A DNA stretch of 64,000 nt, from the NCBI RefSeq assembly GCF_954871325.1, contig NC_088775.1:82995561-83059560 (forward strand), in the 5' to 3' direction. The stretch comes from Gordionus sp. m RMFG-2023 (taxonomy: Eukaryota; Nematomorpha; Gordioida; Chordodea; Parachordodidae). The notes below the pieces were generated by a model, which was not told the DNA's origin, made no database searches, and worked only from the letters and a program-made list of their open reading frames with translations. Both the position numbers and the translations under genes were made by a program. This document shows, piece by piece, positions 37,821-51,731 of this stretch. Numbering within the stretch: position 1 is the first letter of the stretch; each line of letters begins with the position of its first letter.

Positions 37821-40789
37821 TAAAAATTTAAATAGTTATGTATGCCAAACTCATTCAATCAAAATTAGGTAAATTACAAATTTTTTACTAGTATTTGAAC
37901 ACATTGTGTCCTACATATTAATTAGACAGGGTTTAGACCAATTTTTTTTTGGTTTTGTATATCTATATGAAAGGTATAAAATTGGAAATTTTAATCTGCA
38001 ATCAAAAATCATTGTTTATAATTCAATTTTTTATTCACTTTCAAGAATATTTGAGTTAATTTACTTGCAAAATTTATTTTTAATAAAGAATAAATATATA
38101 ACTAGTAGTTTTAATAGCATTAATTTAATTTTATGCTCTATTGTAAAATATTATATTCTAATATACATATCTGTTGACCTACAAATATAATAATTCCTGT
38201 TCTTTTTGGTATGTGAGCTTTAAAATGATTAAACCATTTAGATTTATAAACTTAATATTTAGTAGCTTAAGCTCACATTTTAGATTTAACATTGTTCATA
38301 TCAAATAGTATTTAGAAAGAGTGCATAGACTATATCAATAAAATGATATTAACAAATTTTATGTATGTTTAATATTTCAATATAAAGCTTTTTGATATTA
38401 TTTGTATTTAGTTTATTTCAATTGGTCCAAACAAAAAATCGATCATGGGAATAGAACCAAACCAAGGAAGTGATTCTAAAGAGCCATAAGGGTTCAGTCC
38501 AAACTGATCCGTTAGCCTTCTCTATGTGCAATAAAAAATAATAAATTTAGAATATGACTTACGTTAATAAATCCTTCATATTGTTGAGCTCTATTTCTGA
38601 AATTATACATTCTAAAAGACTTTTTCTATATAATTTGTAAGAAAAATAATTTTTATTTTTATAATGTTATGCTTCTTATACTAAATTAAATAAGAACTTA
38701 CATATCTTGATCCATTTTTAGAATCAGAATTCTAATACTTCGTGATCACATGTTTGTTAATAAGGCTGGTCTTTGAATCGAAAATATAAAGCGTTTGTAC
38801 TGCAAAATCAGGAAAATGTTATTTAATTATTTATAAATAACAAATACAAAGAATTCCTTATTTCTAAGGATATCAAGAGGAAGAAATATAAAGTGAAATG
38901 TGGGGTTAGTAGTTCTATTCACGGATGAGTCCATTTTCGTGACCTTTTTTAAAAATACTTAACCAATAAAATTATGCCATTATATAAGGAACCTATCTAA
39001 AGAAATGGGAAATTTTTTTATTGTTCATCATTTATTATTATTAAAACTTTAAGAGCCGTATATTTTTATGAACCTTATGCATTTATTAACCTATTTTCTA
39101 ATATATTTTTATATATAAAACATTACTTCACAAAAGAAACTAGTTTAGTTAGTTTGAAAAAAGCAACACATAAAAGTTGCCTGTTACCCTGTGAAAAGAG
39201 GAACGCATTACTCGTTCTTAAAAGAAACAACGCATTACGAGTTATTTATAAAATAGTAAATTTTATATATAAATTTTCTTTTTATTTATCCTCCATAGAG
39301 AATAAAAATAGAATTATTCGAAAATAATTAACAAGAATAGATTTTTAACAATTGATTTTTAAGATGAAGAGATAAACAAGAGCGCCTGGTGCTTATAATA
39401 CAGCTTTTGTTGTGCTAAACACCCGTTCAACTGGCCCAAAGGATGGGAGTGTTTGTTTTTATTTAATAAATAAAATTTTATTTGGGGGAATTTATTAAAA
39501 TTATGTAAAGAATGTAATTTATTCTCAAAAACTTTATAAGTTGATCGTCACAAATATCTTCACTCACTCAGTTCCTTATCGATTTTTTTTATCTTTATCA
39601 GAAGTTAATTTCTATATTTGATATTATTATTTATATTTTTAAAATTATTTTGTTTAATATTCATAATATTTATAAATATTGATCCGTTTTTATATATAAC
39701 ATGTAGAACTCATGATTTCTTTGTCTCAAAAAGTATAAAAGGGACGATTTTATAATTATAATGACTTATTAACATCCTTTTTTTTGTTGGTATATTATAG
39801 GTATTAATAAATTAAAATATTATATATTTTGGTTATTTTATAATAATATGTTGAAATATATGTAACGCGCATTCATTAAATTAATTTTTATATATTTAAC
39901 TTATAAGGCACGCATGGGTGCGGTCTCATCCGGTGCAAAAATGTTGAAGTGATAGTACTGTACTGTATGGGTTGAATCATTAATAAAATATAATATCATA
40001 CTGATCAAATAAAAAAAAATTTTTTTATTTTATTTTATTTTTTTTAATTTTATTTATTTAATTATATCTTTATTTTACAGATTCTATGAACATTATATCT
40101 CAATATTGATAGTAATCTTTATGACCTACACAGAATTAAACTTAAAATCAGCCATCACCCACCCTTAAAGTAATTAAATTATACTGTAGTTCTCGAGTAT
40201 AGGCTCTTTTTCTGCCCCACTCCTTTTTTTTAAAAAGCCTATAGAGGTTTAAGTAACATATTTAAATGTTGCACCTACAAGTACGTGCGGCTTGCCCACA
40301 AACGTGTATAAGGCTACTCATATTTTTACTCTTATATCCAAATTAAATTAGTTCCAATTAGATGGAAATGAGGAAAGCGTAGCTCTGTTGAACCTTCAAC
40401 GCTAGAGGGCAAAAGCGTTACATATCACGTATTCAAATTTTTAGTTTTGCTTTTCGTTTTATAACTTAACCTTTTGATCTTATATTCAAATTTTAGTTTG
40501 TAAAAATATATAAATACGAGATTAAAAAAGTAATAAAGTGAACATTTTGAACAATTTTTTTGTTCTAAGCTCTCTTCTTCATGGTGCCCTGGGTGAGAAT
40601 CGGAAAACCATATTTTAAGGAAAAAATTTTTCAGGTCTTCTTTACTTGGGAATAAAACATATGGTCAAGATAAATAATACTGATGTGATTTTAAAAATAA
40701 TTCTACTCCATTTTTTTTAAACAAAAATTTAGATATGCAACTTATGACCAAGAACAAATATGGAAGTATATTTTAAGATAATTCGGGCC

Positions 40790-41045
40790 AGGTCGGGTCT
40801 TAGAAATTTTTTTAATTATATTGAAATTTATCAATTTTATATTGATTAATTTATGTAAAATAAAATTATTTGATTTTATTTATAGAAACTAGACACCATA
40901 TAACATATATCGAGTAATATATTTAAATAAATTCGGGCCGGGCCGGTAAATTTTTTCAAAAAAATTTCAGGTTCGGACCGCGCCGGGCAAAATTTTTTAA
41001 AAAAATTTCGGGCCGGGTCGGGCTTGAAAAATTAAACCCGCACTA
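40790..41045. mobile_element. GC-block repeat remnant of a hAT-like element
   Basis: Repeated 'ttcgggccgggccgg', 'ggaccgcgccgggc' and 'ttcgggccgggtcggg' units spaced by A/T runs resemble the subterminal arrays of the 5380-7287 element. No matching inverted end was found. Confidence 0.5.
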
Positions 41046-41054
41046 GTGTGTATG

Positions 41055-41230
41055 ATTTGTTGTAAAACATTTCCATATATTTGTAAAAACTTTCTCATAA
41101 AATTGTTTGACTTGATCAAATTATTTATAAAAATAACATATTGATAACACTTTAAAAAAAATAAATATAGCAAGTGTAATAATTTTTTAAGAAAGTTGTT
41201 ACAAATATATGGAAATATTTTACAACAAAT
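41055..41230. mobile_element. Palindromic MITE (176 bp)
   Basis: Arms ATTTGTTGTAAAACATTTCC and GGAAATATTTTACAACAAAT; the inverted repeat continues through 'atatatttgtaa' on each side, about 35 bp per arm. It ends 23 bp before the next MITE. Confidence 0.75.
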
Positions 41231-41253
41231 TAATTATATTGATACCTTATATA

Positions 41254-41471
41254 CAGTGTTGTGATGATTTAATGAAACATATTGAAGATTAAATTAAAAC
41301 CCATCCATATATAATTATAATCTTTGCAAAAATAATTAAAATATAGACAAAGCATTATTGAAATATCTTTTATTATTCCTTTTGTTATTTTAATTATTTT
41401 TGCAAAGATATTTTATATGGATGGGTTTTAATTTAATCGTCAATATGTTTCATTAAATCATCACAACACTG
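41254..41471. mobile_element. Tc1/mariner-type MITE with very long inverted repeats (218 bp)
   Basis: Left end TA|CAGTGTTGTGATGATTTA, right end TAAATCATCACAACACTG|TA. The arms match almost perfectly for about 90 bp, including 'taaattaaaacccatccata' and its inverse, leaving a short loop. The flanking TA and CAGTG terminus fit Tc1/mariner mobilisation. Near-identity of the arms suggests a young copy. Confidence 0.85.
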
Positions 41472-42436
41472 TAATATCGCCTTTTCTATTAATAAATAAT
41501 ACATGACTGTCTTTATATCGCTTTTTGTTAACAATTTAAATATGTTTTAATAAATCAATAAGTAAATGATCTATCATTGTAAATTACGCAAAACGAAAAT
41601 AAAATGTAATTTAAAGCGATGATATAAAATGTAATTTAAACGATGATATAAACTGAATTTAAGTGAAGCAAAAACTAAATATAAATCGTGTCAATGATAT
41701 TTTTGGCGTAAGACATTAAAACTTTAAAACTAAAATGAATATCATTAAAATAAAACTAAAACTTAAAATAAATATGTATACAACAAAATGGGTATCAATA
41801 CAAATTAACTGGATATTATGACACGACATCTCTATTATAATTTATTTAAAAAATTATATAAAAAAAGAAATTCAGTTTCATATATTAATAAAATTCGTAA
41901 TATGGAAAACCAAAATGGTATGTTTCACCAGTTGATTTCTATTCCCGTTTAAAATAAATTTAAATATAGGAATCATCAGTCTGGGTTAAGTATTATATCA
42001 GTAAAAAACATAGTGCTGATATTTTTTTTTAATAAACTTAGAAATTGAAATTGTATATAAAAAATAATTCCATTCCCATTTAGATAAAGTTTAATTCCAT
42101 TAAAAACGTATAATAACTTCAAAATGATTATGATTTGATCATTAAAATTAATATTTCACGATTAGAAAAAGGATATATATATTTCCCCCCAAGTTATTAA
42201 CAGTATATTGGCTAGTGGGTTACATATTATTTTTGTAACATTTATATCTACTATACATATTTAGTCTTATCTAATAATCAAGGTTATAAAAATTTGTTTT
42301 ATATAATCTTTATTGTTTTTTTAAAAGAATCAATTGGCATGAAATAGAAATCGTAAAAAAAGTTAATTTATTATACTAATTGCCATATTTCATTTTTAAA
42401 ACATATAACTGAATTTCCTTTATAATCTTACTTCAA

Positions 42437-42759
42437 ATGTCCCACCTTAAATCCTTCCTACTCTTGATCCTAGTATTCTCGGTCCTAACAGGTAAAACAA
42501 AAAAGTTTAAGTTAAAATGATGTATCAATATTATCATCTTTGAAATTATAATTCCAATTTAGGAATTCAATCAGCACCCAGTATATTTGAAATTAGAAGA
42601 GCTTCCTGTTGCCCGCCAGATGTTTATGTAGTCAGTTGTTACTTTTCTCCATGTTTTAACAGAAACTGTACAAATTATCCTTTAGCAAAATGTTATCCCA
42701 ATTATTGCGGGGGATGTAGGTATGATTTTTATTTTGATGGGAGAAAAGTTACATGTTAA
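42437..42759 (+). CDS. Small secreted cysteine-rich protein (83 aa, two exons)
   Basis: Exons 42437-42491 and 42563-42759, joined by a 71-bp GT-AG intron; 84 codons including TAA. Residues 1 to about 22 are a signal peptide (MSHLKSFLLLILVFSVLTG), and the intron falls at its end. The mature part has nine cysteines, including SCCPPDVY, a SPCFNRNC pair, AKCYPNYCGGC and a final VTC. The pattern PC....C...P.A.C..N.CGGC...F...G resembles a short extracellular module of unknown role seen in several invertebrate groups (from memory, not checked). A role in defence, mucus or matrix would be a guess. The exons are clearly more GC-rich than the flanks. Confidence 0.85.
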
Positions 42760-45700
42760 ACAATCAATAATTTTATAATGATCAGAACTATAAACCTTGT
42801 AAAAAATAAATAAAAAATTTTAATATTAAAAAAAATATATGTATATGTATATCCATCATTTATGCTAAAATCAATTTCCAGTATTGTGTTACGTTGTTTT
42901 AATATTATAAAAAAAAAAAATTAAATATAAAATAAAATGATATAATAGATTTATGAGATATATCTAAACAGGCCCGGCCCATTAAGAATTTTCGCAAGAT
43001 TTATCCGACACGACCCGTAAATTTTTTTTTCTCGGTCCATCAAATATTTTTGTATACATCGGCCCATTAAACTTATAATATCTATATCCAATTCCCAATG
43101 TTAATTCAGGTTTTTATATCTCTCTTCTATGGCTATCTATTTCTACAATAAGTGTTTTATATATCAATTGTGTTTGATTATATTTATATAATTACATGAT
43201 TGTAACTTAATTATATTTTACTGTTTGAGGAGTTAATTTCATATCATATTCTATTATGTTCAATTGATTTAATTTGACTGTCTGATAATATATTAGATAT
43301 TATATAAAAATCGACATAATTTTAGAAGCACAAAAATTCCTTAAAAATAAAATTCTTGTTCAACCTGATTTATTCTTTCATATCAATTCTATATTTTCCA
43401 AATCAAGATTACCACACCCGCCGAATTCCTACATTATTCATTTTAATTTGATCATATCATAAATAATCTCTTAAATTTTTTCCGAATTTAGACAACTCTT
43501 AAAATATAACAAAATAAGCAAATTATAATTTATTCTCAAGTATTGATCAAAATAGCAAAAATATATAAAAATTTTAATGCCCGGGCTGATCATTTGAAAT
43601 TTTGCGAAAAATTAGAGATTTGTAAGACCCTGCCTGATTTTTCACGTATAAATTGTTCGGCCCGGCCCAAACTATTTTTTGTGTACAAATAGCCGGTCCG
43701 TTAAATTCCTCCGAAATTTTTGCAAGTTTTATTTAGAATTATCTTTTTCGCCAATTTTAAATACAATCTTCAATTTTTTGCTCATATTAGGATAGAAATG
43801 AACCTTTTTTCTAATTTTAATGATTTTCAAATGAGTCCCCAGAAGGTAAAAACTTTAACGATTGCACTTATAACTATGGCGGTAATCTTAATACCCCTTA
43901 AAATATAATAACCACCGTAAGAGATTTTATGGTGGAAGGGGGCTAAATTATTAAATTTACTCAGATTAGCTTAAACTAAAGGTAACTAAAATACACAATG
44001 AATTGGTCCCAATTATAATTAAAACGTTGATATATCGCTTCTTAAATAAATAAAAAATTATTATTTACATACTTTATATTATTACAAGGTATTAGACATG
44101 CTGCTAAATCCAAAGTTTTTAAAGTTAAATATTGTGTATAGTTATCTTAAAGAATAATGCTTTCACTCCCGTTAAATTTTTATGTCATTATGCAACCAAA
44201 CAATTATTTTATAAAGGTATGGAATGAATAGTAGAATATGAGAGATGTTTGAAGCGTATTATATTTTTTTTTTTTTTAAAAAACGAATAAACATTTATTC
44301 AATACACATTTATAAAACGGAATTTGAAAGATTTGAACAAGAATATTACTTTAATTTTAGTGTACAAGAAATTACAATTAAATAATGAAATCAATTTTTT
44401 TTATGGTAACAAATTTAGGGTCCAAAAAGCCTCTAATTTTTGTCACCAGTGCATAGGTATAGGTGTACCGGAGATTATATCCGATTAATCTAAATTTATA
44501 TGAGAATATGATGAATGACACTGCCATTAACCGTTAATCTAAGATCTGGTGAATGGGTGATAAATAGTAATATATTATGTTGAAGCTTGCTGAAGTCATA
44601 CATAATATTGATAATATATATTTTTTTAAATTAACCCCTCCTCAGTGCTAAGCTTGTATTATATTCCATAAATTAAACATTGGGTGGGTTAGAAAATATT
44701 TTTACAATAAAGGGTGGCCTACGTTTGGAGGGGGAGGGGCCCTCACATTGCTGACATTAACTCTGATTCCCTTCAATATCATTTCTGATTCCCCAGCTGA
44801 CGTGGAAGAGGGCGGAGGCTAGTTCCAAATAACTAAATTATATTTAGAAATAATTTTATCTTGAGCATCTTTTTACAATTATCATCTTTAGACCATCTCC
44901 TATTTTTTTTTCTTAATATATACACCTAAATAATTTTAAGAATTTTATATAAAATTATCAATGCACTTTATTTATTGCTTCAATTATAAAAAATATTTTT
45001 TCAAAAAAAAAATTCTCTCCAACAGTTGGATACGTGTTGAATAAATTTTGGACAAATAGGTAAATTAAAATTGTCGGATCTAAACTATTCCGATATTCTA
45101 GAAAACTAAATTAAAATAATTAATCTTCGATTAAATCAATTTTTCCCGTTTTTTTCAAATATGTCTTTAAGATTGAACCATAACTTTTCTACCATTTTAT
45201 ACCATCAGTGTCCCTATATTTTTGGGGGACTCACTAAACTGACATGGCGATTTATCTAATTTATGCAAAATATATATATTTTTTTAAATGAATATACCTT
45301 TTTTCTTGGAGTAAATTGTAGCCATCCCAATCATATGTAAAGAAAGTGGTGTACTTGTTACTAAATTAATATAATAGTCGTAAATAAAATATAATTTGAA
45401 CTTTCTTTTAATAACGTCATAAGGACATCTATATCCTAAAAAAGACAGCTTCCAAAAAGACTTGTATCATCATAAAAATCTAAGGATATTGAAGTTTTAT
45501 GAATTATAGTATTTTTTAGAATTTGATAAAAGGTGTATACCACTTGTGATTGATGGATCTAAAGATTTGATTAACTTTATAGAATACAGAATGTCAGTTC
45601 GAGCCTTCCTTGGGTGTCAATTAAAAACAACTTTAGTTTTATATTTGTAACAATTGCCAGTAATTTATTAAAAATGACAAAAAATCAGACTTGTATTAGG

Positions 45701-46519
45701 TCCACACTGGGCCATAGTAGTTTAGGAGTGGAAAATCACGCTATAACGCATTGCCTCTATGTACAGACACTTCTACCATGGGGTGGGGGGGGTATAAACA
45801 ATATTCTTATTGAAAATGAGAGGTAAGATCAAGGATTGGTATTTGAGATATGGCTTGCTATCATGATGTGAATTTCCCTTTTTTGCCAATTTTGATTTGT
45901 TTCGAAGTAATATGTTATTGGGGAACGCAGAAATGCATCTCCTTTAAACATTTATTTCGGCCTCAAAAATTATCTTGGTATGATAGAAAATTTGCAAGTA
46001 CTATGTTGCCTTTATTTATGGATGATAGATATATTTAACAAAATTTCGGCTTACACATGCAGTCTGGATCGATTATTTTATTGAATGGCAAATTAAATTG
46101 GTCCAACCAGAAAATTTAAAATTATTTGGGGTACTTATGAGAAAGAGGGAAAGACAATCTGGAAAAAGAATATTTTCTTCTTTACCCGCGAAAGAGATAA
46201 ATAAATATAAATTATAATTTATGACCGTAAATAATTTATAAATTTTCAACAACATAATTGAAATTATTAGACATTTTAAATTGATTAATGTTTATAAAAA
46301 AAGAAGAAATTTTTTTATTTAAAAAAAGAAAAGATTAAAAAAATTTTTTTTTCTTCTATTTATTAAAAAATAAACATTTTTTTCCCCCAACGGTTATTTC
46401 TTAAAAGTAAAATTACACAATACATTTGCATGATTTTGTCTTTATTTATTAAAAAAAAATAAGCAATTTTATATTTGCTTCCTTCCCACACGTATATTTT
46501 TTAACATAGTATAAAAATA
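42760..46519. other. Intergenic stretch
   Basis: GC-block fragments lie at 42970-43090 and 43570-43710; they share 'cggcccggccca'/'cggcccatta' units in the same orientation. A GC-richer patch at 44690-44830 and open stretches at 45614-45826 and 45850-46038 resemble nothing I know. No gene was called. Confidence 0.5.
42805..42810 (+). terminator. Putative poly(A) signal of the cysteine-rich protein gene
   Basis: AATAAA 46 bp after the stop codon, followed by a second overlapping AATAAA. Confidence 0.5.
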
Positions 46520-46656
46520 AATTTAAAGACTTACGGCGATTTTGAGTTGCAAAATATTCATTATATTTAAATATAAAAATGACATATCGAATGTAGTAGA
46601 AAATTAAGATCTTGTTGTTTAATTTATCTTGACTTAAATTTTTTTACTGTTGCATT

Positions 46657-47015
46657 CAGTGGCGTAGCTACGGGGGTGGTTTTCGGGTTTGGACCCCTCC
46701 CAAGAGCTAAAATTTTTTTTTAGATTATACGTTCAAAAGACTTAAAAGTGACTTTATATCAAATAAATACCATTAATATTTATATTTTTTGGTTTTGATG
46801 TTTGTGAAAGGATATTATATTACTATTGAAATTATTCTGGGTAGTATTATTATAAAGTCATTGAGAATAATCTACTCAATTATAATAACATATTATTGAT
46901 GCATTTAAAAAATATATTTATTATATATTATCGAAGATATGGTTATGTAAGATAACCCGGCCAAAGCCCGCAAAAGATGGACCCCCTCTAAGAAAAATTT
47001 CTAGCTACGCCACTG
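46657..47015. mobile_element. MITE with perfect 8-bp target duplication (359 bp)
   Basis: Ends CAGTGGCGTAGCTACGGGGG and TAGCTACGCCACTG are inverted repeats. Flanks are GTTGCATT on both sides (46649-46656 and 47016-47023). The 8-bp duplication and CAGTGGCG ends indicate a hAT-type non-autonomous element. The paralogous right copy (about 57225-57240) lacks it. Confidence 0.9.
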
Positions 47016-50000
47016 GTTGCATTACTTAACTTTGTTTTCCCCAAAACGGCTAGTAAGGAAGGATATTCATTAAATTTATTACTATTTTTATCATTTGTTA
47101 GTTATTTATTTTTTCCAATATAATTTCCAGTCAAGTTCAAATTTTAATAAGCAAAAATAAATTTATAACATAACACTCAAAAAGTTTATATGAATCTCTG
47201 AAAAGTAGTCCTGCACTCTCATTATCTTTATCTTTAAAATTTAATATATTTATATCAAAATAAAGAATAATTTCATATAGAACAGGGATTAATCTTTTTT
47301 GGACAATTAAAACCTTTATAATTTTTCAATTTTTGTTAAATTTTTACATTTGAGGGTATAAATCATATATTGCGTTATTAAAAATATATGATATCCGATA
47401 TTAAAGGTTATAGCTTCATATACTTAAATTTAGTTATATGTATTTGGTTAAACCATTATAGTTGAGTACTATTAAAGAATCCAAGTGTTGAATTTCCAGT
47501 TCATAAGATAAGTGGCCTCCCCTAAAAATTTATCATTATTAGAAGAAATAAATTGCAATATTTTTGGGTTACCAACTTTTTTATGGGCCTAAAAAATTTT
47601 AAACCCCGGCCCGTTCCTGCCCATTAAGAATAATATACTAGGGGAGCTATCGACCAGACATGTGTACTGACATAGAGGCCGCAGACAGTGTTTAGTTTCA
47701 AGGACCGAGGGCTGGTGCCCCTTATTATATAAAACCTATAACAGTGGAGCATCAGAACTCTAGAACTTTCTATCATAATCTAACTTCTCATTGATATTTG
47801 TATAAAAGATATTTTGACAGATAATATAAAGGGAAGATGGCTTAATTTTTTAACTATACACGTATTATAAGTAAACATACATTGTAGAATTCAATATATT
47901 TTATTAAATTTACTCGAGAAATAAAATATTTAATATTAAAATTATTTATAAAATGAGCCTCATACTTCAAAATTTTTAAAGAGGCGATCAATCAGTTATT
48001 TATTATGTAATCATAATGTGTTAAGATTATTGATTGCTGTTTGTTATTTATTCCCAACCATCTTAATCTCACCCTTAATCCCACCAACTTAATATTTACT
48101 TATATAATTAACTCCATAAACGGCGACATTTCGCCTTAAAACAATATTTTAAAAAAACCTTAGACTCAAAATCAGATTAAGGGAATTCCCTTTTCACAAA
48201 AAAAATCCAACTTTTAATATTCCAACATATTTACGACTCTTATCTGCACAAACATTTTATATTAATTAATTATATTATAATATTTTATGCCTACCTTTAG
48301 TTATTTAATTTTAAAATATAACTTGAAATAATTTATCTGAATGTATAAAATTTGTCGTACATTTGGTTTGCCTCGATTTCAAAAGATGGGAGTCACTATA
48401 ATCTAATATGCAAAATAAAGTCAAATAATTATTAAACAGCTTCTCCTATCTAAACTAAACAGCTGCGTAAAATATTTTATATAGGGCTCGTAGATCCTTA
48501 GATGACCATAGATTAGACTTTATAAGCCCAAAATATAAATCTAACCTAAAATGGAGAAATGTCAAAGCTAATCGGTCTTAATTAGTTGGTGGTTCAGCTG
48601 ATTTTATTTAAAAAAATATAATGTAAGAATTTTAATTTTATTGTTGTTGTTATTTAATATCTCGAGGATATTAAAATTTTTGTTAAATTTAAAATATTTT
48701 TATATCCCTATATTTTGTTAGTTTTAGAAAAATGAGAAAATAAAGATTATTTAAAAGATATAAACTTTCTTTTAGTACGTGGGATTTCATAATCATAAAT
48801 TAATTTAAAAGTTCATTTTTAGGATCAAACAACGTTATATAAACATTTAGCATAATTATAATGTTTAAAAATATTTTTGAAAGATATTAGTGAAGTAAAC
48901 ATATTACATATAAATTATGTATGTTTTATAAATTTTTCTAAGTTGTAATATTTAATTATATAACATTACTATTGTTTTAATAAAACTTGTACCATTGTGT
49001 AACCAAATATGTTTTAATTCATTACATTTATTAAGATTTTTTATGTAGGTGGTAATATTAGAACAATAAATTTTGGTCCATCAAAATAAAGGAGTAAAAT
49101 TAATTTATCTTACACGGAGCCCTGAGTAAATCATTTAATTTAATCAGCCCCAGCGTTATGGGCAATGATTTGGGATATCTTGTGTTATTTACGAATTCAG
49201 AAAGATAATTTATCTTTCTATGAAAATTTTAACTAATTCATTCTTTATTTCTTTTTTTTATTCTTTCTTTGCGATTCTTTCAATTTAAAAACGGCCGTCA
49301 GTAAAAGAAAATCAAAATGGATTAATTCCGAAAGCTCATAGATTCCAAATCCCAAACTATAATGTAAATTACTCTTTCTTATGTATAAACCTAATTTATA
49401 ATTTTTTATAAATAAAATATTATTTTGCTAAAAAAATATTGATTATTCTCAAGTTTAAAATTTCTAATTTAAAAAAATAATCATATGATAAAGCAATTTA
49501 TATAAAAATTGAAATCAAGCCGTTTTTTATAATCGAAACAAAATTTTATTGAGGCTCGGCTACCCAGACGGAACTGATATTTCAAATATTGAAATTAAAC
49601 ATATTTGGACTTTATTTTTGAGGAAAGAAGATAAATTTTTTGGGCATTGATATTCAATTATAAGTGGCCTCAATGAACTATAAATGATGTTTAATTAGAC
49701 TGAGTAATATATTCAATAAAACGCATTTTGAAACTTAGCCCATTTCTCACATAAGAATTTATATAAATATGTGAAACTATGAAACTCTGATTATTTTAAA
49801 AAAATGTTTTAGTAAAATTAAATATAAATTATATATTTAAATATAAGACACCGACTGTTTTGCGTTGGATTGATACGCATTCAAATTAATGAATCGTCAT
49901 TCTAGTTAGTTTTACTTGGACATTTGATACGTACGTTAAAAATTTGTCTTATATAAAAATTTTTTAGGGGATTTGATATGTTTTATTTACTTTAAAATTT

Positions 50001-50386
50001 AATATAATTAAGATATGATTCTTAATTTCAATATCTATAATTAAAACGCTATTGCTAGAGCTCTCCGCTCGGCTAAAATCCGTCCACCTTAGAAACCCTC
50101 GAGACTTATTATTCGATAACAATATAAAGCTGGCACTTTCCCTTACAGACCTCCTCCTAACTTGGTATTAAACCAGAAGTGACCCTTTCGCAACCTTCCA
50201 TTAGTTAAAAATCCGTTAGAAGAAAATAAGAAAACTACTAAATATAAAAAAATACTCAAATATTATTGATTTCTAACTTTTTCCACAGAATCAATATTTA
50301 TTAAGTTAATATTTGTTTGTGCTTAATTTCAAGTGATCCTAGAGAAGAACTTTACATTCACTAATCAATCAATATATGAATGCCTT

Positions 50387-50573
50387 GTGTTGTTAAATGT
50401 TTTTATTTGGTCGATTTAAAAATAACTAACTCAAAAGATTTTGCTAGATGTCAGATAATTTAGGACATCTATTCATGTAGCCTCGAGTCTTGGATAATAA
50501 TTTTTTTTCAAAAAAAAAATCTTTTTTTGGATGTTTTTTTTTAAATAGTCTCAATTAAGCCGTTTTACAACAC
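50387..50573. mobile_element. TIR MITE of the GTGTTGTTAAACGG family
   Basis: Left GTGTTGTTAAATG and 'gatttaaaaataactaact'; right 'aagccgttttacaacac' before TA. The internal 'gcctcgagtcttgg' matches the family core. It lies in the left copy of the duplication; the corresponding right region shows no such sequence. Confidence 0.65.
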
Positions 50574-51731
50574 TATGCAGGCGCTTTACTATAACGAATA
50601 ATAGCTAATTTACTGAGACTAATAATAAATGGTTCTCGGGTAGATTTTTATATAGTTTTCTTTTTGAAATCAGTCATCCATTTATCCCTAATGACATTAA
50701 AATAGGCAAATGTAAATGAAATATTATAGACAAGAATATATTCCTATCTTATATAGAGCTTGTTGGCTAAACTATAGTGTTAATTCCTCTTTAATGTGAT
50801 TGGATGAATTAGAATTCTAGAGGCATTTGCTAAAACTTAAACGTAATTGTAAAAAAAATATTAGTTTTTTTTAAATCTTATCAAAATATAACTACATATA
50901 AAATCTTCCGTGCAAAAATTAGTAAAAGAGACAAAATATAAAAATGGCCTTATCTTTGGATTTGGGTAGTATAGGAGAATATATTACGAAAAATTATATT
51001 ATTACTATTTCTTCGAGTTCTGATGTAATGGCTTGGTTTGGCGGGTTATATTTGTTTAAAAAGAACTTAAAGTTTTCGTCTGAGACACGATTATTATAAA
51101 AAAAATTTAATATATTAATTTATAATATTTCTTTTGTTAATTTGGTCACAACTATATCAACCTGATCAGAATTAACATTATTCTAAAAATAAGAGAGATA
51201 TGTGAATTGCTAAATTAAGTTAATCTAAAGTCAAGATGCGGAAGTTGAACCATCTAGCCTCAGGTCATCATCTGATGGCAGATACACCTTCTTTAGTATT
51301 CGTGCCAAAGCAAGTGTAAATAAATTATAGTAAATTAAGTTTTTAAATTGGGAAAAAATAATTTAGTTTAAATTTTAAAAGAAAAGGGGCAATAATAATT
51401 CTCAAATAATCAGGGATTTAAACCATAACCGAACTACCGTTATTATTTACCAAATCCTACCCTGAATTAAACCGACCTTCTAAAAAGGTTCGAAATAAAT
51501 TTAATGACAAAATTGCCCAAAACATTATAATATTTATTTAAATTTTGTTATAAATATAATATCATTAAAGTCATTATCTTTCATCTAATATGATCATTAT
51601 TATAAGAGAATAAGAAAATTTTAAATGTATTTTAAATCTAAATTATTAATATATATATATATATATATATATATTCTTTTTCTAAATCTAATATTGAAAA
51701 ATAACAAAATTTTTAAATTAATAAAAATTTA

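Larger units (their letters stand above)
36617..42436. other. Intergenic stretch with several foldback/TIR elements
   Basis: Contains foldback elements at 36768, 37311, 41055 and 41254 and GC-block repeats at 40790-41045. A weak hairpin lies at 38210-38280 around 'gtgagcttta' and 'taagctcac'. The 94-codon open stretch at 37906-38190 is Leu/Ile/Tyr-rich A+T noise. No gene was recognised. Confidence 0.55.
46520..51430. repeat. Segmental duplication, left copy
   Basis: Matches 56920-61580 in the same order and orientation. Anchors include 'tttgagttgca', 'aagcaaaaataaat', 'ccaccaacttaatatttact' against 'ccaaccaacttaatatttac', 'ttatcttacacggagccct', 'gaattctagaggcatttg' and 'cctcaggtcatcatctgatg'. 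Copies are old: many substitutions and indels, and different insertions in each. This copy holds a private MITE (46657-47015). No gene was recognised in it. Confidence 0.85.

Noticed and set aside
37906-38190. 94-codon hydrophobic open frame
   Set aside because: Composition is what A+T-rich random sequence gives (Leu, Ile, Tyr, Phe, Asn); no splice context or recognisable motif.
43720-43908. 62-codon open frame just after a GC-block repeat
   Set aside because: Short, A+T-driven composition; sits at the edge of a repeat remnant.
45614-46038. Two plus-strand open frames of 70 and 62 codons
   Set aside because: Residue composition is somewhat protein-like but there is no known motif, signal peptide or consistent splice pairing.
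50944-51100. ATG with a short open stretch (MALSLDLGSIGEYI)
   Set aside because: Lies in the left copy of the duplication; the right copy at about 61080 has lost the frame, and no splice partner was found.
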